DNA of 64,000 nucleotides from Paenibacillus contaminans (GCF_003285015.1 NZ_QMFB01000016.1:62001-126000), one strand, 5' to 3'; positions 16,344-25,045 are shown, counted from the stretch's first letter. Translations and numbers: made by a program. The notes: generated by a model from the sequence alone, not told the origin.

Positions 16344-17822
16344 TTACAAAATGATCGCGATGAGACCGCCCGAGCCTTCGTTAATGATGCGGCCAAGCGT
16401 CTCTTGCAGTTTGTAGCGGGCGTTGTCGGGCATCATCGCCAGCTTGCCTTGTATGCCTTCCCGGACGATGGAATGGAGGGAGCGGCCGAAAATATCGGAT
16501 TCCCAAATTTTAAGCGGGTTGTCCTCGAAGTCCTGCATCAAGTAACGCACGAGCTCTTCGCTTTGCTTCTCGGTTCCGATGATCGGCGAAAACTCCGACT
16601 CGACGTCGACGCGGATCATATGAATGGATGGAGCGGTCGCTTTCAGCCTTACGCCGAATCTCGAGCCTTGACGAATAAGCTCCGGCTCGTCGAGCGCCAT
16701 TTCGGCAAGCGTCGGCGGCGCAATGCCGTAGCCGGTCGTCTTGACCATTTCGAGCGCTTCTGCGAATTGATCGTATTCCCTTTTGGCATGGGCAAACTCC
16801 TGCATCAGCTGGAGCAAATGATCCTTGCCGCGTATTTCTACGCCAACGACCTCCATCAAAATCTTATCGTACAGCTCGTCGGGCGCATACAAATCGATTT
16901 CAGCCACGCCTTGCCCCATGTTCATGCCCGCCAAAGCGGCTCGCTCGATGAAATCGTAATCCGAGAACTGGCTGACGACGCGGTCGACGTCACGTAGCCT
17001 GCGAATATCCTGTACGGTATCGCGTACCGAATTTTCGAAGTTGCTGCGCAGCCAGTGATTATCCTGCAGCACCATAACCCAGCTCGGCAGATTGACGTTC
17101 ACTTCATGGACCGGGAACTCGTAGAGCACTTCGCGCAAGGCGGACATAACGTCCTCTTCGCCCATCGTCGCAACGCTCATCGCCATAACCGGAATATCGT
17201 ATTTGCTGGCCAGCTCGCTTCTAAGCTCTTGAGCGGGCTCGCTTTGCGGCTTCATCGAGTTGATAATAAGGATGAACGGCTTACCTACCTCTTTCAGCTC
17301 GGCAATGACTCTTTCCTCAGCCTCCACATATGATGAACGCGGGATTTCAGCGATGCTGCCGTCCGTCGTAATGACGACGCCGAGCGTAGAATGCTCCTGT
17401 ATGACTTTACGGGTTCCGATCTCCGCCGCTTCCTGGAACGGGATCGGCTCGTCGAACCACGGCGTCGAGATCATCCGGGGTCCGTTCTCATCTTCGTAAC
17501 CCTTAGCCCCTTCTACTGTATAGCCCACGCAATCGACTAGCCGGATGTTAACGTTCAAGCCTTCGGCTACCGTTATTTGCACCGCGTTATTAGGCACGAA
17601 TTTCGGTTCGGTCGTCATGATCGTGCGGCCGGCCGCGCTTTGCGGGAGCTCGTCAATCGCCCGGATCCGATCCGCTTCGCTCTTGATATTAGGCAGTACG
17701 ACCGTCTCCATGAAACGTTTGATGAAGGTCGATTTACCCGTGCGGACTGCACCGACGACCCCCAGGTATATATCCCCGCCGGTCCGTTCGGCAATGTCCT
17801 TAAAGATGTCCACTTTTTCCAA
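16344..17822 (-). CDS. spoIVA: Stage IV sporulation protein A, coat morphogenetic ATPase
   Basis: SpoIVA is made in the mother cell and polymerises, using ATP, into the basement layer of the spore coat. The 492-residue protein has the N-terminal MEKVDIFKDIAERTGGDIYL and the Walker A GAVRTGKSTF near 24-33. DCVGYTVEGAKGYEDENGPR is a Walker-B-like region, and the conserved C-terminal assembly region ends GRIINEGSGGLIAIIL. TTG is the start, 8 nt after GGAGGG. A sigma-E-type promoter lies about 110 nt upstream of it. The gene order yphF-spoIVA-hbs matches B. subtilis. Confidence 0.98.
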   Translation of the reverse strand: MEKVDIFKDIAERTGGDIYLGVVGAVRTGKSTFIKRFMETVVLPNIKSEADRIRAIDELPQSAAGRTIMTTEPKFVPNNAVQITVAEGLNVNIRLVDCVGYTVEGAKGYEDENGPRMISTPWFDEPIPFQEAAEIGTRKVIQEHSTLGVVITTDGSIAEIPRSSYVEAEERVIAELKEVGKPFILIINSMKPQSEPAQELRSELASKYDIPVMAMSVATMGEEDVMSALREVLYEFPVHEVNVNLPSWVMVLQDNHWLRSNFENSVRDTVQDIRRLRDVDRVVSQFSDYDFIERAALAGMNMGQGVAEIDLYAPDELYDKILMEVVGVEIRGKDHLLQLMQEFAHAKREYDQFAEALEMVKTTGYGIAPPTLAEMALDEPELIRQGSRFGVRLKATAPSIHMIRVDVESEFSPIIGTEKQSEELVRYLMQDFEDNPLKIWESDIFGRSLHSIVREGIQGKLAMMPDNARYKLQETLGRIINEGSGGLIAIIL

Positions 17823-17941
17823 AAGAGATCCCTCCTACAGGTTAAGATGAAACATGCCGGTGACCGAAGCACGAACCTGTAAAGGACGCTCCTTCGGGCT
17901 CGTCATGCGACCACACTCGTACAATCTTTTTGACTATTAAA

Positions 17942-17970
17942 AATATATGTCGTCTTGCTAACAATATGAC
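17942..17970 (-). promoter_or_regulatory. Sigma-E-type promoter of spoIVA
   Basis: On the minus strand TCATATT (17963-17969) and CATATATTT (17941-17949) are separated by 13 nt. These match the known sigma-E pattern (-35 near TCATATT, -10 near CATACAAT). B. subtilis spoIVA is sigma-E dependent. The predicted start near 17934 leaves a leader of about 110 nt. Confidence 0.78.
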
Positions 17971-18077
17971 TACTTTTTGTACATCCTATCAACTCCTCAT
18001 AAACTGCGCCCGTTCGTTCGTTACGGCTTCCGAATAACTTATATGAGCGTTTCGGCCGGCCTATTCGTTTTTAAGAT

Positions 18078-18111
18078 AAAAAAAACCGGCGCATGCTTTC
18101 GCATACGCCGG
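18078..18111 (-). terminator. Terminator of the yphF-like gene
   Basis: An 11-bp stem CCGGCGTATGC / GCATGCGCCGG with a GAAA tetraloop, followed by eight T on the minus strand, 16 nt after the gene stop. It separates the yphF-like gene from spoIVA. Confidence 0.95.
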
Positions 18112-18126
18112 AATGGCTTCGAAACG

Positions 18127-18879
18127 TTATTCTTGCTTTACGACCGGCTGATCGCCGGACCAATAATAAGGGAAGGAACGGACTGGAATATAAAAGCTCT
18201 CTTCCACCAGAAGCGCCCTTAAATCCTGCTTGGAGTCCGGCTTCAGCGACTTTTTATTGATAAGCTTCATGATTTCCGGGCCGTAATCGATCGCCGCTTG
18301 ACCCGATTCGCTTAGAATAACGGTCAGAAATTGGCTGGAATACGGGCTTTGAAACTGAATCTCTTTTTGTCCGAGCTTCGAGAAATCAATTGCATAGAAA
18401 GAAGGTGCGGTCTGCGCGCCGATAGGGAGTACGCCTTTCTTGGCTTTATACGCATCGATGTCCGCTTGCAGCTGGACAACCTTCTGATAGGCGGACAAAT
18501 CCATCAGCTTGACTGTCGGTTTCGTTTCCGCATCAACAATAACGTAGATGGCGCTTCCGCCATTTTCGAAAGCATTCGTAGGCACCGTGCTGATCATTTT
18601 CCGGTCCTTGAGTTTCTTGAAATCTATCAAATATTTTTCATAGAGGGGCGTATCTTGCGGCTTCGTCTTGATCGGGAGTACCCCTGTTGCCTTGTGATAG
18701 GTATCGACAGCGTTTTGCACAACGGTCAAATACTCGCCTGAAGCAAGGGAATTCTGGTTTTGCACCTCGTTTTTATACATACAGCCCGATAGCAGCATGA
18801 TAAAAACAGCCGCGATTCCGAGCCTCCAGCCCGCTCCCCGCCCTGTCTTGAATATGTCACTCCTGATACGGGAAATCAT
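18127..18879 (-). CDS. YphF-like lipoprotein, function unknown
   Basis: The 250-residue protein has an N-terminal membrane segment followed by a lipobox (LLSGC, Cys33), so it is probably a lipoprotein on the outer face of the membrane. The rest contains two similar stretches, each starting with a predicted helix then a GVLPI motif (about residues 66-70 and 149-153). This suggests an internal duplication. The position immediately upstream of spoIVA is that of B. subtilis yphF. The N-terminal basic extension (RIRSDIFKTGRGAGWR) is longer than usual for a lipoprotein signal. The role is unknown. Confidence 0.82.
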   Translation of the reverse strand: MISRIRSDIFKTGRGAGWRLGIAAVFIMLLSGCMYKNEVQNQNSLASGEYLTVVQNAVDTYHKATGVLPIKTKPQDTPLYEKYLIDFKKLKDRKMISTVPTNAFENGGSAIYVIVDAETKPTVKLMDLSAYQKVVQLQADIDAYKAKKGVLPIGAQTAPSFYAIDFSKLGQKEIQFQSPYSSQFLTVILSESGQAAIDYGPEIMKLINKKSLKPDSKQDLRALLVEESFYIPVRSFPYYWSGDQPVVKQE

Positions 18880-18930
18880 GAACCCGCCTCCTTCTTGCTG
18901 TTCCCGGTATATGCACGAATTTAATATCGG

Positions 18931-19266
18931 CTACCATTCTTCTTCGCGCTGTCTCATCAGCTGCGCGCGAACGGCGGCTTTAAGCGGATCCTCCGGCACA
19001 TTGACGGTAACGTTGCCGATTACGCAGGCCTGACATGCCAGACGAAAGCCGTCGGCAAGCAAGCTGCCAAGCTTCAACTCCTCGTTGCGCGTGGCCGCTG
19101 CGAGTCCTCCCCCGCCGCCCGCCTTCACTTTGCACATCAGACAGGCTGCTTTGCCCCCGCATCGCGTGCGGATGTTGACATGGGCTTTGCGCCCCGCATC
19201 GAGCAGCGTCGTTCCGGGCCGTACTTGAATCCGTTTATCGTCCGGCAGAAAATGAACTTCCGGCAT
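18931..19266 (-). CDS. [2Fe-2S] ferredoxin-like protein
   Basis: Small electron carrier of 111 residues. Cysteines in TRCGGKAACLMCKVKAG (about residues 36, 41 and 44) plus the later Cys in RLACQACVIGN give the C-x4-C-x2-C...C pattern of plant-type ferredoxins. The beta-grasp starts VHFLPDDKRIQVRPGTTLLDA. A glycine-rich loop (GGGGGL) follows the cluster segment. Its start overlaps the nucleotidyltransferase-like gene by 32 nt. A second ferredoxin of the same type lies 650 nt upstream. The redox partner is unknown. Confidence 0.88.
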   Translation of the reverse strand: MPEVHFLPDDKRIQVRPGTTLLDAGRKAHVNIRTRCGGKAACLMCKVKAGGGGGLAAATRNEELKLGSLLADGFRLACQACVIGNVTVNVPEDPLKAAVRAQLMRQREEEW

Positions 19267-19873
19267 TACTCATCGACATCCTCTCTTGAAGCGATACGTC
19301 CAGCAAGTCATTCATCCTTTCGAGCAGCCCGATCGGAAAAATATTCCTGCTTATTATCGACAGAAGCGGCGGAAGATGTAACGCCAAGTTTAGCTTCATC
19401 GCAGCAGCTATTGCCTCATAGCGGTCTGGACGGCCTCGGAGCATATTAAACGCCAATTCGTGCGCAAGCGGCATCAGCGGTATGCTTCGGTCCTCTACCG
19501 TTGCCCGGAAACCGCAGCCCGCGAGCAGCGAACCGACTTCCACGCGGTATTCCGCCCCTTCCGAACGAACCCGAAAGCCGCCTACCGCTTCCAACTGTAC
19601 GCCGGTAAGCGCGTAATGGCTTAGAATAGATTCATAAATCGGCGTCCGGCTGAAATGCGGCAGATCGACAGCCAAATCGGCCAAATAATCGTAAAACGGC
19701 TTCACGCCGCTTTCATCCATATAAACGTCCAAATCGCGCGGCTCGCGGCCGATCGGTACACCCTGAAGCAGAAGTCCGCAGCTTCCGCCTACCAGCCAAT
19801 TCGCCTCAAGCGGTTTAAGCCGGTCATGGAGAGTTACCATCGCTTGTAAAATCGATTCGGACAAATTCATCAT
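19235..19873 (-). CDS. Nucleotidyltransferase-like protein
   Basis: The 212-residue protein has a minimal nucleotidyltransferase core near its N-terminus: VGGSCGLLLQG (about 26-36), then REPRDLDVYMD (about 41-51), the G-G-S and D-x-D pattern of the Pol-beta superfamily. The rest is mostly helical. The ATG after AAAGG is chosen; a TTG upstream overlaps that ribosome-binding site. It is coupled by overlap to the downstream ferredoxin gene and follows another ferredoxin gene. Substrate unknown. It lacks the RNA-binding domains of CCA-adding enzymes. Confidence 0.75.
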   Translation of the reverse strand: MMNLSESILQAMVTLHDRLKPLEANWLVGGSCGLLLQGVPIGREPRDLDVYMDESGVKPFYDYLADLAVDLPHFSRTPIYESILSHYALTGVQLEAVGGFRVRSEGAEYRVEVGSLLAGCGFRATVEDRSIPLMPLAHELAFNMLRGRPDRYEAIAAAMKLNLALHLPPLLSIISRNIFPIGLLERMNDLLDVSLQERMSMSNAGSSFSAGR

Positions 19874-19915
19874 ATTCAGACCTTTCAAGCTGCAAATTCG
19901 TTGTTGCTTTTCCCC

Positions 19916-20233
19916 TTAAAAATACGTCTTGTTCGCAACGGACATAGGCCCTTCTCCCGTTACAACAGCCTGGCATCCGAGCCTGTACCCCTCTTCAAGC
20001 TCTTCCGGATCAAGCGCATCCAACTCCACTACCGTCGGCGGCGCGAGATGCTCCATCCCTGCCGCTACGAAACAGCGGCACCGGCAGCATGTCCCCCGCG
20101 TACATAGGTGGCCCCAGTCCACATCATGCTTAAGCGCAAGCTTCAAAACCGTTATGCCGGGTTCGGCCGGAACCGATTTATGTACGTGTTTCCCTTTTAA
20201 TTCAATCACCGTGTTCCCACTCTCCTGCTCCAC
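19916..20233 (-). CDS. Second [2Fe-2S] ferredoxin-like protein
   Basis: A 105-residue beta-grasp protein. LCTRGTCCRCRCFVAAG near 43-59 supplies cluster cysteines, and RLGCQAVVTG near 84-93 the fourth. The five closely spaced cysteines are one or two more than the four needed. The N-terminal half (VIELKGKHVHKSVPAEPGITVLKLALKH) fits the family. It precedes the nucleotidyltransferase-like gene in the same direction, and the region carries two related ferredoxins within 1.3 kb. Confidence 0.87.
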   Translation of the reverse strand: MEQESGNTVIELKGKHVHKSVPAEPGITVLKLALKHDVDWGHLCTRGTCCRCRCFVAAGMEHLAPPTVVELDALDPEELEEGYRLGCQAVVTGEGPMSVANKTYF

Positions 20234-20248
20234 GTAATGATGAGGGCG

Positions 20249-20431
20249 TTAAAGCAATCCGGCTAACGCAAGCAAAACTCCGTAAATCAATAAAATGAAT
20301 GCGATAATAATGATCAGAACGCGAAGCCATGCGTACTTGATTTTGTAGCGTGCATACATGACTAACAGCGATGCGACGACCATAAACCCGATCGCGTACA
20401 TCGTCGCCCACATTTTATCCATACTGCTCAT
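20249..20431 (-). CDS. DUF2768-family small membrane protein (YphE-like)
   Basis: A 60-residue protein with two predicted membrane helices (about 8-26 and 36-58) separated by the basic ARYKIKYAWLR turn. Start ATG (MSSMDKMWATM) follows AGGTGGGA; longer frames are rejected. B. subtilis yphE lies in the same place between gpsA and spoIVA. Function unknown. Confidence 0.85.
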   Translation of the reverse strand: MSSMDKMWATMYAIGFMVVASLLVMYARYKIKYAWLRVLIIIIAFILLIYGVLLALAGLL

Positions 20432-20538
20432 TTGTCTTATCCCACCTATTCTAGAGCTCAATCCGTTTGATTATACCATCCCCGCCGCAAAAAAATAAAG
20501 CATAAGGCGCACCCTAAGGCACGTCTTATGCAAAACGT

Positions 20539-20817
20539 TCACTTTTTGGATATCATTTTCATCAATTGTTCCAAATTGTTCGGGTTCAATTGACTGCTTT
20601 TGACCGCATTGACAATATCGTTAACGGTCGACTCCGGAACGTTGATGTTAACTAAACTGGACACCTGCTTGATCAATTGCCTCAGCTGAGCTTCGTTCTG
20701 CATGGTCGACGGCTTGACGGTGCTGGCCAGTTTGTTGATATCTTTCTCCGAAACCGATTTGCCGGTTTTGCTTTTTACCGTGTTCAAAATATTTTTCGAT
20801 AAATCTTTTCCGCTCAT
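20539..20817 (-). CDS. SpoVIF-family sporulation protein
   Basis: A 92-residue helical protein matching the SpoVIF family: it starts MSGKDLSKNILNTVKSKTGK, has repeated SVSEKDINKLASTVKP-type helices, and ends LNPNNLEQLMKMISKK. In B. subtilis SpoVIF (YjcC) is a late mother-cell protein needed for coat assembly. GGAGGAGT precedes the ATG, and a sigma-K-type promoter candidate lies at 20848-20876. It follows gpsA. Confidence 0.85.
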   Translation of the reverse strand: MSGKDLSKNILNTVKSKTGKSVSEKDINKLASTVKPSTMQNEAQLRQLIKQVSSLVNINVPESTVNDIVNAVKSSQLNPNNLEQLMKMISKK

Positions 20818-20847
20818 ACATACTCCTCCAATCGGCTTTGGTATGAG

Positions 20848-20876
20848 TATTGTATGAGACGAATGTCTTTATGGTG
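20848..20876 (-). promoter_or_regulatory. Sigma-K-type promoter candidate before spoVIF
   Basis: On the minus strand CATACAATA (20848-20856) matches the sigma-K -10 (CATAnnnTA), and CACC (20873-20876) lies 16 nt upstream in the place of the short -35. The promoter overlaps the gpsA stop region. The -10 also resembles sigma-E, but the upstream spacing fits sigma-K better. Confidence 0.5.
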
Positions 20877-21918
20877 TAGGCTCTTCGCCGTTCCACGATA
20901 CGGTCGGCGTTTCTTCGATTTCGTGGGTGCGCAATCTTCCCATCAGTTCCTCGACCGCCGTACGCGGCTCCTTTCCTTCAAAGAGCACCTTGTAGAGCAC
21001 ATTCGTAATCGGCATCGAAACATGATATTGACGAGAAAGCTCGTATGCCGCTTTGGTCGTTTTTACGCCTTCCACAACCATACCGGTCGATTGCAGCACT
21101 TCGTCCAACGTTTCGCCCCGTCCGAGCCGGTTGCCGGCATTCCAATTGCGGCTGTGTTGGCTGGTGCAGGTAACGACCAGATCGCCGATTCCCGCCAGAC
21201 CGGCAAATGTGAACGGATTAGCCCCCATCGCTACGCCAAGTCTGGAAATTTCGGCGAGTCCTCTTGTGAGCAGCGCAGCTTTCGCATTATCCCCGAAGCC
21301 CAGTCCGTCACTCATGCCTGCACCCAAAGCGATAATATTTTTAAGCGCCCCGCTTACCTCGACGCCCAGCACATCGGGATTCGTATACACGCGAAAAGTG
21401 GCGTTCATGAACAAATCCTGCGCCGCCTCCGCCGCTTCCAGGCATTTTGCCGCAACGACTACGGTTGTCGGGCATCGTACGACGACCTCTTCCGCATGGC
21501 TCGGTCCGGACAAAACGACAATGCGATCCGGATCGGTTTGAGGCAGCTCCTCGGCGATCACTTCCGTCATACGCTTCAGCGTTCCGGTCTCGAATCCCTT
21601 GGTAGCATGAATAAGCAGCGTACCCGGCTTCAAATACGGCTTCATCTGCGACACCACTTCGCGCATAGCCGATGAAGTTGCCGCCAGAACGACGGAATCG
21701 GCATCCTGCAGCGCTTCTTCCATCGACGTAGTCGCCCGGATGCCCGGATGGAGCTCCGTCCCTTTCAGAAAGCGGCCGTTCGTGTGCTTCGTATTAATCT
21801 CTTCCGCTTGTGCGGCATTACGGGTCCATAGTGTGACGTCCAGTTTGTTGTCGGCCAGAACGGCAGCAAGAGCCGTTCCCATGCTGCCGGCGACGAGCAC
21901 ACACGTTTTTTTGCTCAA
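20869..21918 (-). CDS. gpsA: Glycerol-3-phosphate dehydrogenase [NAD(P)+]
   Basis: Reduces dihydroxyacetone phosphate to sn-glycerol-3-phosphate for phospholipid synthesis. The 349-residue protein shows the Rossmann start CVLVAGSMGTALAAVLADN, VLSGPSHAEEV, the conserved GALKNIIALGAGMSDGLGFGDNAKAALLTRGLAEI and PxFAGLAGIGDLVVTCTS. The TTG start follows GGAGGAGAC. The first glycine of the usual GxGxxG motif is valine here (VLVAGS instead of VLGAGS). It precedes spoVIF and follows plsY, both part of lipid and spore-gene context. Confidence 0.97.
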   Translation of the reverse strand: MSKKTCVLVAGSMGTALAAVLADNKLDVTLWTRNAAQAEEINTKHTNGRFLKGTELHPGIRATTSMEEALQDADSVVLAATSSAMREVVSQMKPYLKPGTLLIHATKGFETGTLKRMTEVIAEELPQTDPDRIVVLSGPSHAEEVVVRCPTTVVVAAKCLEAAEAAQDLFMNATFRVYTNPDVLGVEVSGALKNIIALGAGMSDGLGFGDNAKAALLTRGLAEISRLGVAMGANPFTFAGLAGIGDLVVTCTSQHSRNWNAGNRLGRGETLDEVLQSTGMVVEGVKTTKAAYELSRQYHVSMPITNVLYKVLFEGKEPRTAVEELMGRLRTHEIEETPTVSWNGEEPTP

Positions 21919-21956
21919 AACGTCTCCTCCAATTATCATGTTATCGGCTTCCGATT

Positions 21957-22553
21957 TTAAAGTTTCTTCGCTCCGAGTTTATTTTCCTGCCCTTTCACGA
22001 GCTTGACTATATTCGAACGATGGCGAACGAAAGCGAATACGGCGAGCAGCAGACTGGCCCAAAGGAGCGGCAGCGGCTTATTCATCAGAATGATGATAAT
22101 GGGCAGCAAACCGGTCAGCAGCAGCGACCCTAGCGAAACGTAACGCGTTAAAGCGATAGTAAGTATAGCAATGAGTCCGGCGATGAGTACGGGCACAAAA
22201 ACTAAGGTAGCCATGACGCCGATCGTCGTTGCGATGCCTTTGCCGCCGCGAAAGCCGAAATAGACGGGCCAGTTGTGGCCGATGATTGCGGCAAGCCCGC
22301 ATGCGATGATGACCCACAAGTCATCGGGGACAAACCATTTGCCGATCCAAACGGCCAACACGCCTTTAAGCGCATCCAGGAGCAGAACGGTAATTGCAGG
22401 GCCTTTGCCTAAAACGCGGAGCGTATTGGTCGCCCCGGCATTGCCGCTCCCGTGTTTACGAATATCGATCCCTTTCAGCCACTTCCCAGCCAGGAAGCTG
22501 AAGCTGATCGAGCCGAGCAAATAACTGATTAAGACGCTTACAATGGATAACAC
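21957..22553 (-). CDS. plsY: Glycerol-3-phosphate acyltransferase PlsY
   Basis: Membrane enzyme that acylates glycerol-3-phosphate from acyl phosphate to give lysophosphatidic acid. The 198-residue protein has five membrane helices and the PlsY motifs SISFSFLAGKW near the N-terminus, GSGNAGATNTLRVLG near 36-50 and GHNWPVYFGFRGGKGIATTIG near 91-111. GTG start, 8 nt after AGGAGG. It lies directly upstream of gpsA, whose product is its substrate, so the pair makes a phospholipid precursor unit. Confidence 0.97.
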   Translation of the reverse strand: MLSIVSVLISYLLGSISFSFLAGKWLKGIDIRKHGSGNAGATNTLRVLGKGPAITVLLLDALKGVLAVWIGKWFVPDDLWVIIACGLAAIIGHNWPVYFGFRGGKGIATTIGVMATLVFVPVLIAGLIAILTIALTRYVSLGSLLLTGLLPIIIILMNKPLPLLWASLLLAVFAFVRHRSNIVKLVKGQENKLGAKKL

Positions 22554-22692
22554 CCGATGGACCTCCTAATATACCCCATGAATAAACGCTACCCATCCCG
22601 AACCTTTCACAGTATGGGACTACGAAGCAAAGTTAAGGCAAACGCGTACGGGGAATGGAACATTAAGCGAAGGATTCGCACGCCGGGATTCC

Positions 22693-22725
22693 AAAAAGCG
22701 GCCGAACTTCTTTGTCCGGCCGCTT
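22693..22725 (-). terminator. Terminator of der
   Basis: A 9-bp stem AAGCGGCCG / CGGCCGCTT with a 12-nt loop, followed by T residues on the minus strand. It lies about 100 nt after the der stop and before plsY. Confidence 0.88.
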
Positions 22726-22821
22726 CAGGAAGCCGCCTATAAGCATTGAGCCGTAGTCCAGGCTCCGGATAAAGCAATTACAAGTATAGATGGTAAGCCG
22801 GTACTTTCCCGGAATGACCGG

Positions 22822-24147
22822 TTACTCGTCGCCGGACGATTTTTTTCTTGTAAACAGTCGCATCGGCGTGCCTGTAAAATCAAAAGCGGCCCTAAGCTTA
22901 TTTTCCAAATAGCGCTCGTACGAAAAATGCATCAGCGAAGGATCGTTAACGAAGAAAACGAACGTCGGAGGCTTCACGGATACTTGCGTAACGTAGTTCA
23001 GGCGCATCCGGCGTCCCTTATCGGTCGGCGGCGGCGTAATCGCAACGGCATCTGAAATGACCTCGTTCAACAGATGTGTCTGAACGCGCATCGAATGATG
23101 GTCGGCCGCTTCCACGACCATCGGCAGCAGCTTATGCAGCCTTTGCTTCGTTTTGGCCGAAACGAATATGACAGGCGCGTATGACATGAACAGGAAGTGA
23201 TCGCGGATCGTCTGCGTAAATTGGTGCAGCGTCTTATCGTCCTTCTCGACGACATCCCATTTGTTGACGACGAAGATAGCCGCTTTGCCCGCCTCATGCG
23301 CGTATCCGGCAATATGCTTATCCTGTTCGATGATGCCTTCTTCGCCATTGATGAGAACCAGCGCCACATCCGCCCGTTCGATCGCTTTCATTGCGCGCAT
23401 TACGCTGTACTTCTCCGTCGCTTCGTAAACTTTCCCGCGCTTGCGCATGCCTGCCGTATCGATTAAGACGAATTTCTGTCCTTCGCGTTCGAACGGCGTG
23501 TCGATTGCGTCGCGGGTCGTCCCGGCAATGTTGCTGACGATGACACGTTCCTCACCGAGAATAGCGTTTACCAGCGAAGACTTGCCGACGTTCGGACGGC
23601 CGATTACCGCGATTTTAATGAAATCCTCGCCATATTCCTCATCTTCCAGCTCGGGAAAATGAACCATTGCCGCATCGAGCAAATCGCCCATCCCGATACC
23701 ATGGGCACCGGAAATCGGAATCGGATCGCCGAAGCCGAGCGAGTAAAACTCATAGATCTCTTCTTGCATCTTAATATTATCGATTTTGTTTACGCCGAGC
23801 ACGACCGGTTTCCCGGAACGAAACAGCAATTGTCCGATTTCCTCATCCGCCGGCGTAATGCCGGCCTTGCCGTCTACCATAAAGACGATGACGTCCGCTT
23901 CTTCAATCGCCAGCTCCGCCTGCACCTTTACGGCCCGCAATATTTCATCCTCGCCGTCAATTTCGATACCGCCCGTATCGATAACATTAAACGCTTTGCC
24001 GAACCATTCACCCGTACCGTACAACCGGTCTCTTGTAATGCCTGGTTTATCTTCAACAATTGCCTGCCTGTCTCCAACCATCCGGTTAAAAATCGTCGAT
24101 TTTCCGACATTCGGACGGCCGACAATTGCGATCGTCGGTCTTGCCAC
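22822..24147 (-). CDS. der: Ribosome biogenesis GTPase Der (EngA)
   Basis: Tandem GTPase that acts in 50S ribosomal subunit assembly. The 441-residue protein has two G domains and a C-terminal KH-like domain. The first G1 is IAIVGRPNVGKSTIFN near 6-21 with DTPGGI-type G3; the second is IAVIGRPNVGKSSLVNA near 180-196, followed by DTAGMRKRGK. NKWD near 290 is the second G4. The GTG start (protein MARPTIAIVG) lies 9 nt after AAGGAG. In B. subtilis the same gene sits between gpsA and yphA. Confidence 0.97.
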   Translation of the reverse strand: MARPTIAIVGRPNVGKSTIFNRMVGDRQAIVEDKPGITRDRLYGTGEWFGKAFNVIDTGGIEIDGEDEILRAVKVQAELAIEEADVIVFMVDGKAGITPADEEIGQLLFRSGKPVVLGVNKIDNIKMQEEIYEFYSLGFGDPIPISGAHGIGMGDLLDAAMVHFPELEDEEYGEDFIKIAVIGRPNVGKSSLVNAILGEERVIVSNIAGTTRDAIDTPFEREGQKFVLIDTAGMRKRGKVYEATEKYSVMRAMKAIERADVALVLINGEEGIIEQDKHIAGYAHEAGKAAIFVVNKWDVVEKDDKTLHQFTQTIRDHFLFMSYAPVIFVSAKTKQRLHKLLPMVVEAADHHSMRVQTHLLNEVISDAVAITPPPTDKGRRMRLNYVTQVSVKPPTFVFFVNDPSLMHFSYERYLENKLRAAFDFTGTPMRLFTRKKSSGDE

Positions 24148-24375
24148 TGCCTTCAACTCCTTATACGATTAATCCCCACAAAGTGATGAAGATGCTTCTT
24201 GCTTATTCCGAGTACTTTGCGGGAGACCCCGAATAACATCGCGCTTAACATGATAATCATCGGCCTTACTTCATTCGATCGTCCGGCCGAGTACCATGGT
24301 TAAAGCCAAGTCCCTTACATCTTCACGTCGTTTTCTGGCACTTTCTTCCCATACGCACAACTTACATCATAACAA

Positions 24376-24393
24376 AAAAGCGCCCGCTTGGCG
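24376..24393 (-). terminator. Possible weak terminator after the yphA-like gene
   Basis: A short GC stem (CGCC / GGCG) is followed by six T on the minus strand, about 17 nt downstream of the gene stop. The stem is short, so the assignment is tentative. Confidence 0.4.
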
Positions 24394-24409
24394 AATTTTA
24401 TTCTCTTTA

Positions 24410-25045
24410 TTATTTGCGCCACTGCCTCGTCCGTTCCAGAAGCGAATGATACCCGTGCTTCACGGCAGCGGCTGCGCCTTCTGCGAGCAAAGTCCAAATC
24501 CGTGCCGTGCAAACCGTCATCCACCAATGATCCTGAAAGACGGCATCGCCAAGCGACGCAGGCATTCTACCGCCGGCTGCAACAAGAACCATCCCTTCGC
24601 TTAACAGAAGACTTAATGAAAGCGCCGAAATCTGCAATGCCGGCTTCCGCACCAAAAGCGTGACGGCCAGCGCCAGTATGAATGCGGAGTCCGGCAACGC
24701 CGGCGCGGCTATGCCTTCCGTTTGACGCATCCCGAAATCGATGGTTCCCAGCAGGATGACGGCCGTAATTGTTTGAAGCCGCCGCTCCGCGGAAATACGC
24801 GAAACAAGCCCGTAGATGCCGATAACGGCGATTAGAGGAACGATGCCGCATACCTTCATCCCCTTAACTTCAAATTGAACGAAGACCAATAAAAACCATG
24901 CGATGAAGAAAACCGCGATTTGACGGCGCGGAATGTTATGGAGCACAACATCTTTCCACCCGCTCACTAGAAGTATGAGCGATATTACGATCCAAATAAG
25001 CGATAAATAGCCAGGATTCATCTTTTCGACCCTTTCCGTTTCCAT
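24410..25045 (-). CDS. YphA-like integral membrane protein
   Basis: A 211-residue protein with about six hydrophobic segments, beginning with LSLIWIVISLILLVSGW and including AVFFIAWFLLVFVQF. It ends in a basic cytoplasmic tail (HGYHSLLERTRQWRK). Position between der and the rpsA-like gene is that of B. subtilis yphA. Start ATG (METERVEK) follows GGAG; a second ATG 8 codons later is nearly as well placed. Function unknown. A Trp-rich HWWMTVCTARIW stretch lies near the C-terminus. Confidence 0.78.
   Translation of the reverse strand: METERVEKMNPGYLSLIWIVISLILLVSGWKDVVLHNIPRRQIAVFFIAWFLLVFVQFEVKGMKVCGIVPLIAVIGIYGLVSRISAERRLQTITAVILLGTIDFGMRQTEGIAAPALPDSAFILALAVTLLVRKPALQISALSLSLLLSEGMVLVAAGGRMPASLGDAVFQDHWWMTVCTARIWTLLAEGAAAAVKHGYHSLLERTRQWRK

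Noticed and set aside
24153..24260. Possible 35-residue minus-strand gene before der
   Set aside because: Weak ribosome-binding site and its end overlaps the der start; no recognisable pattern, so not annotated.
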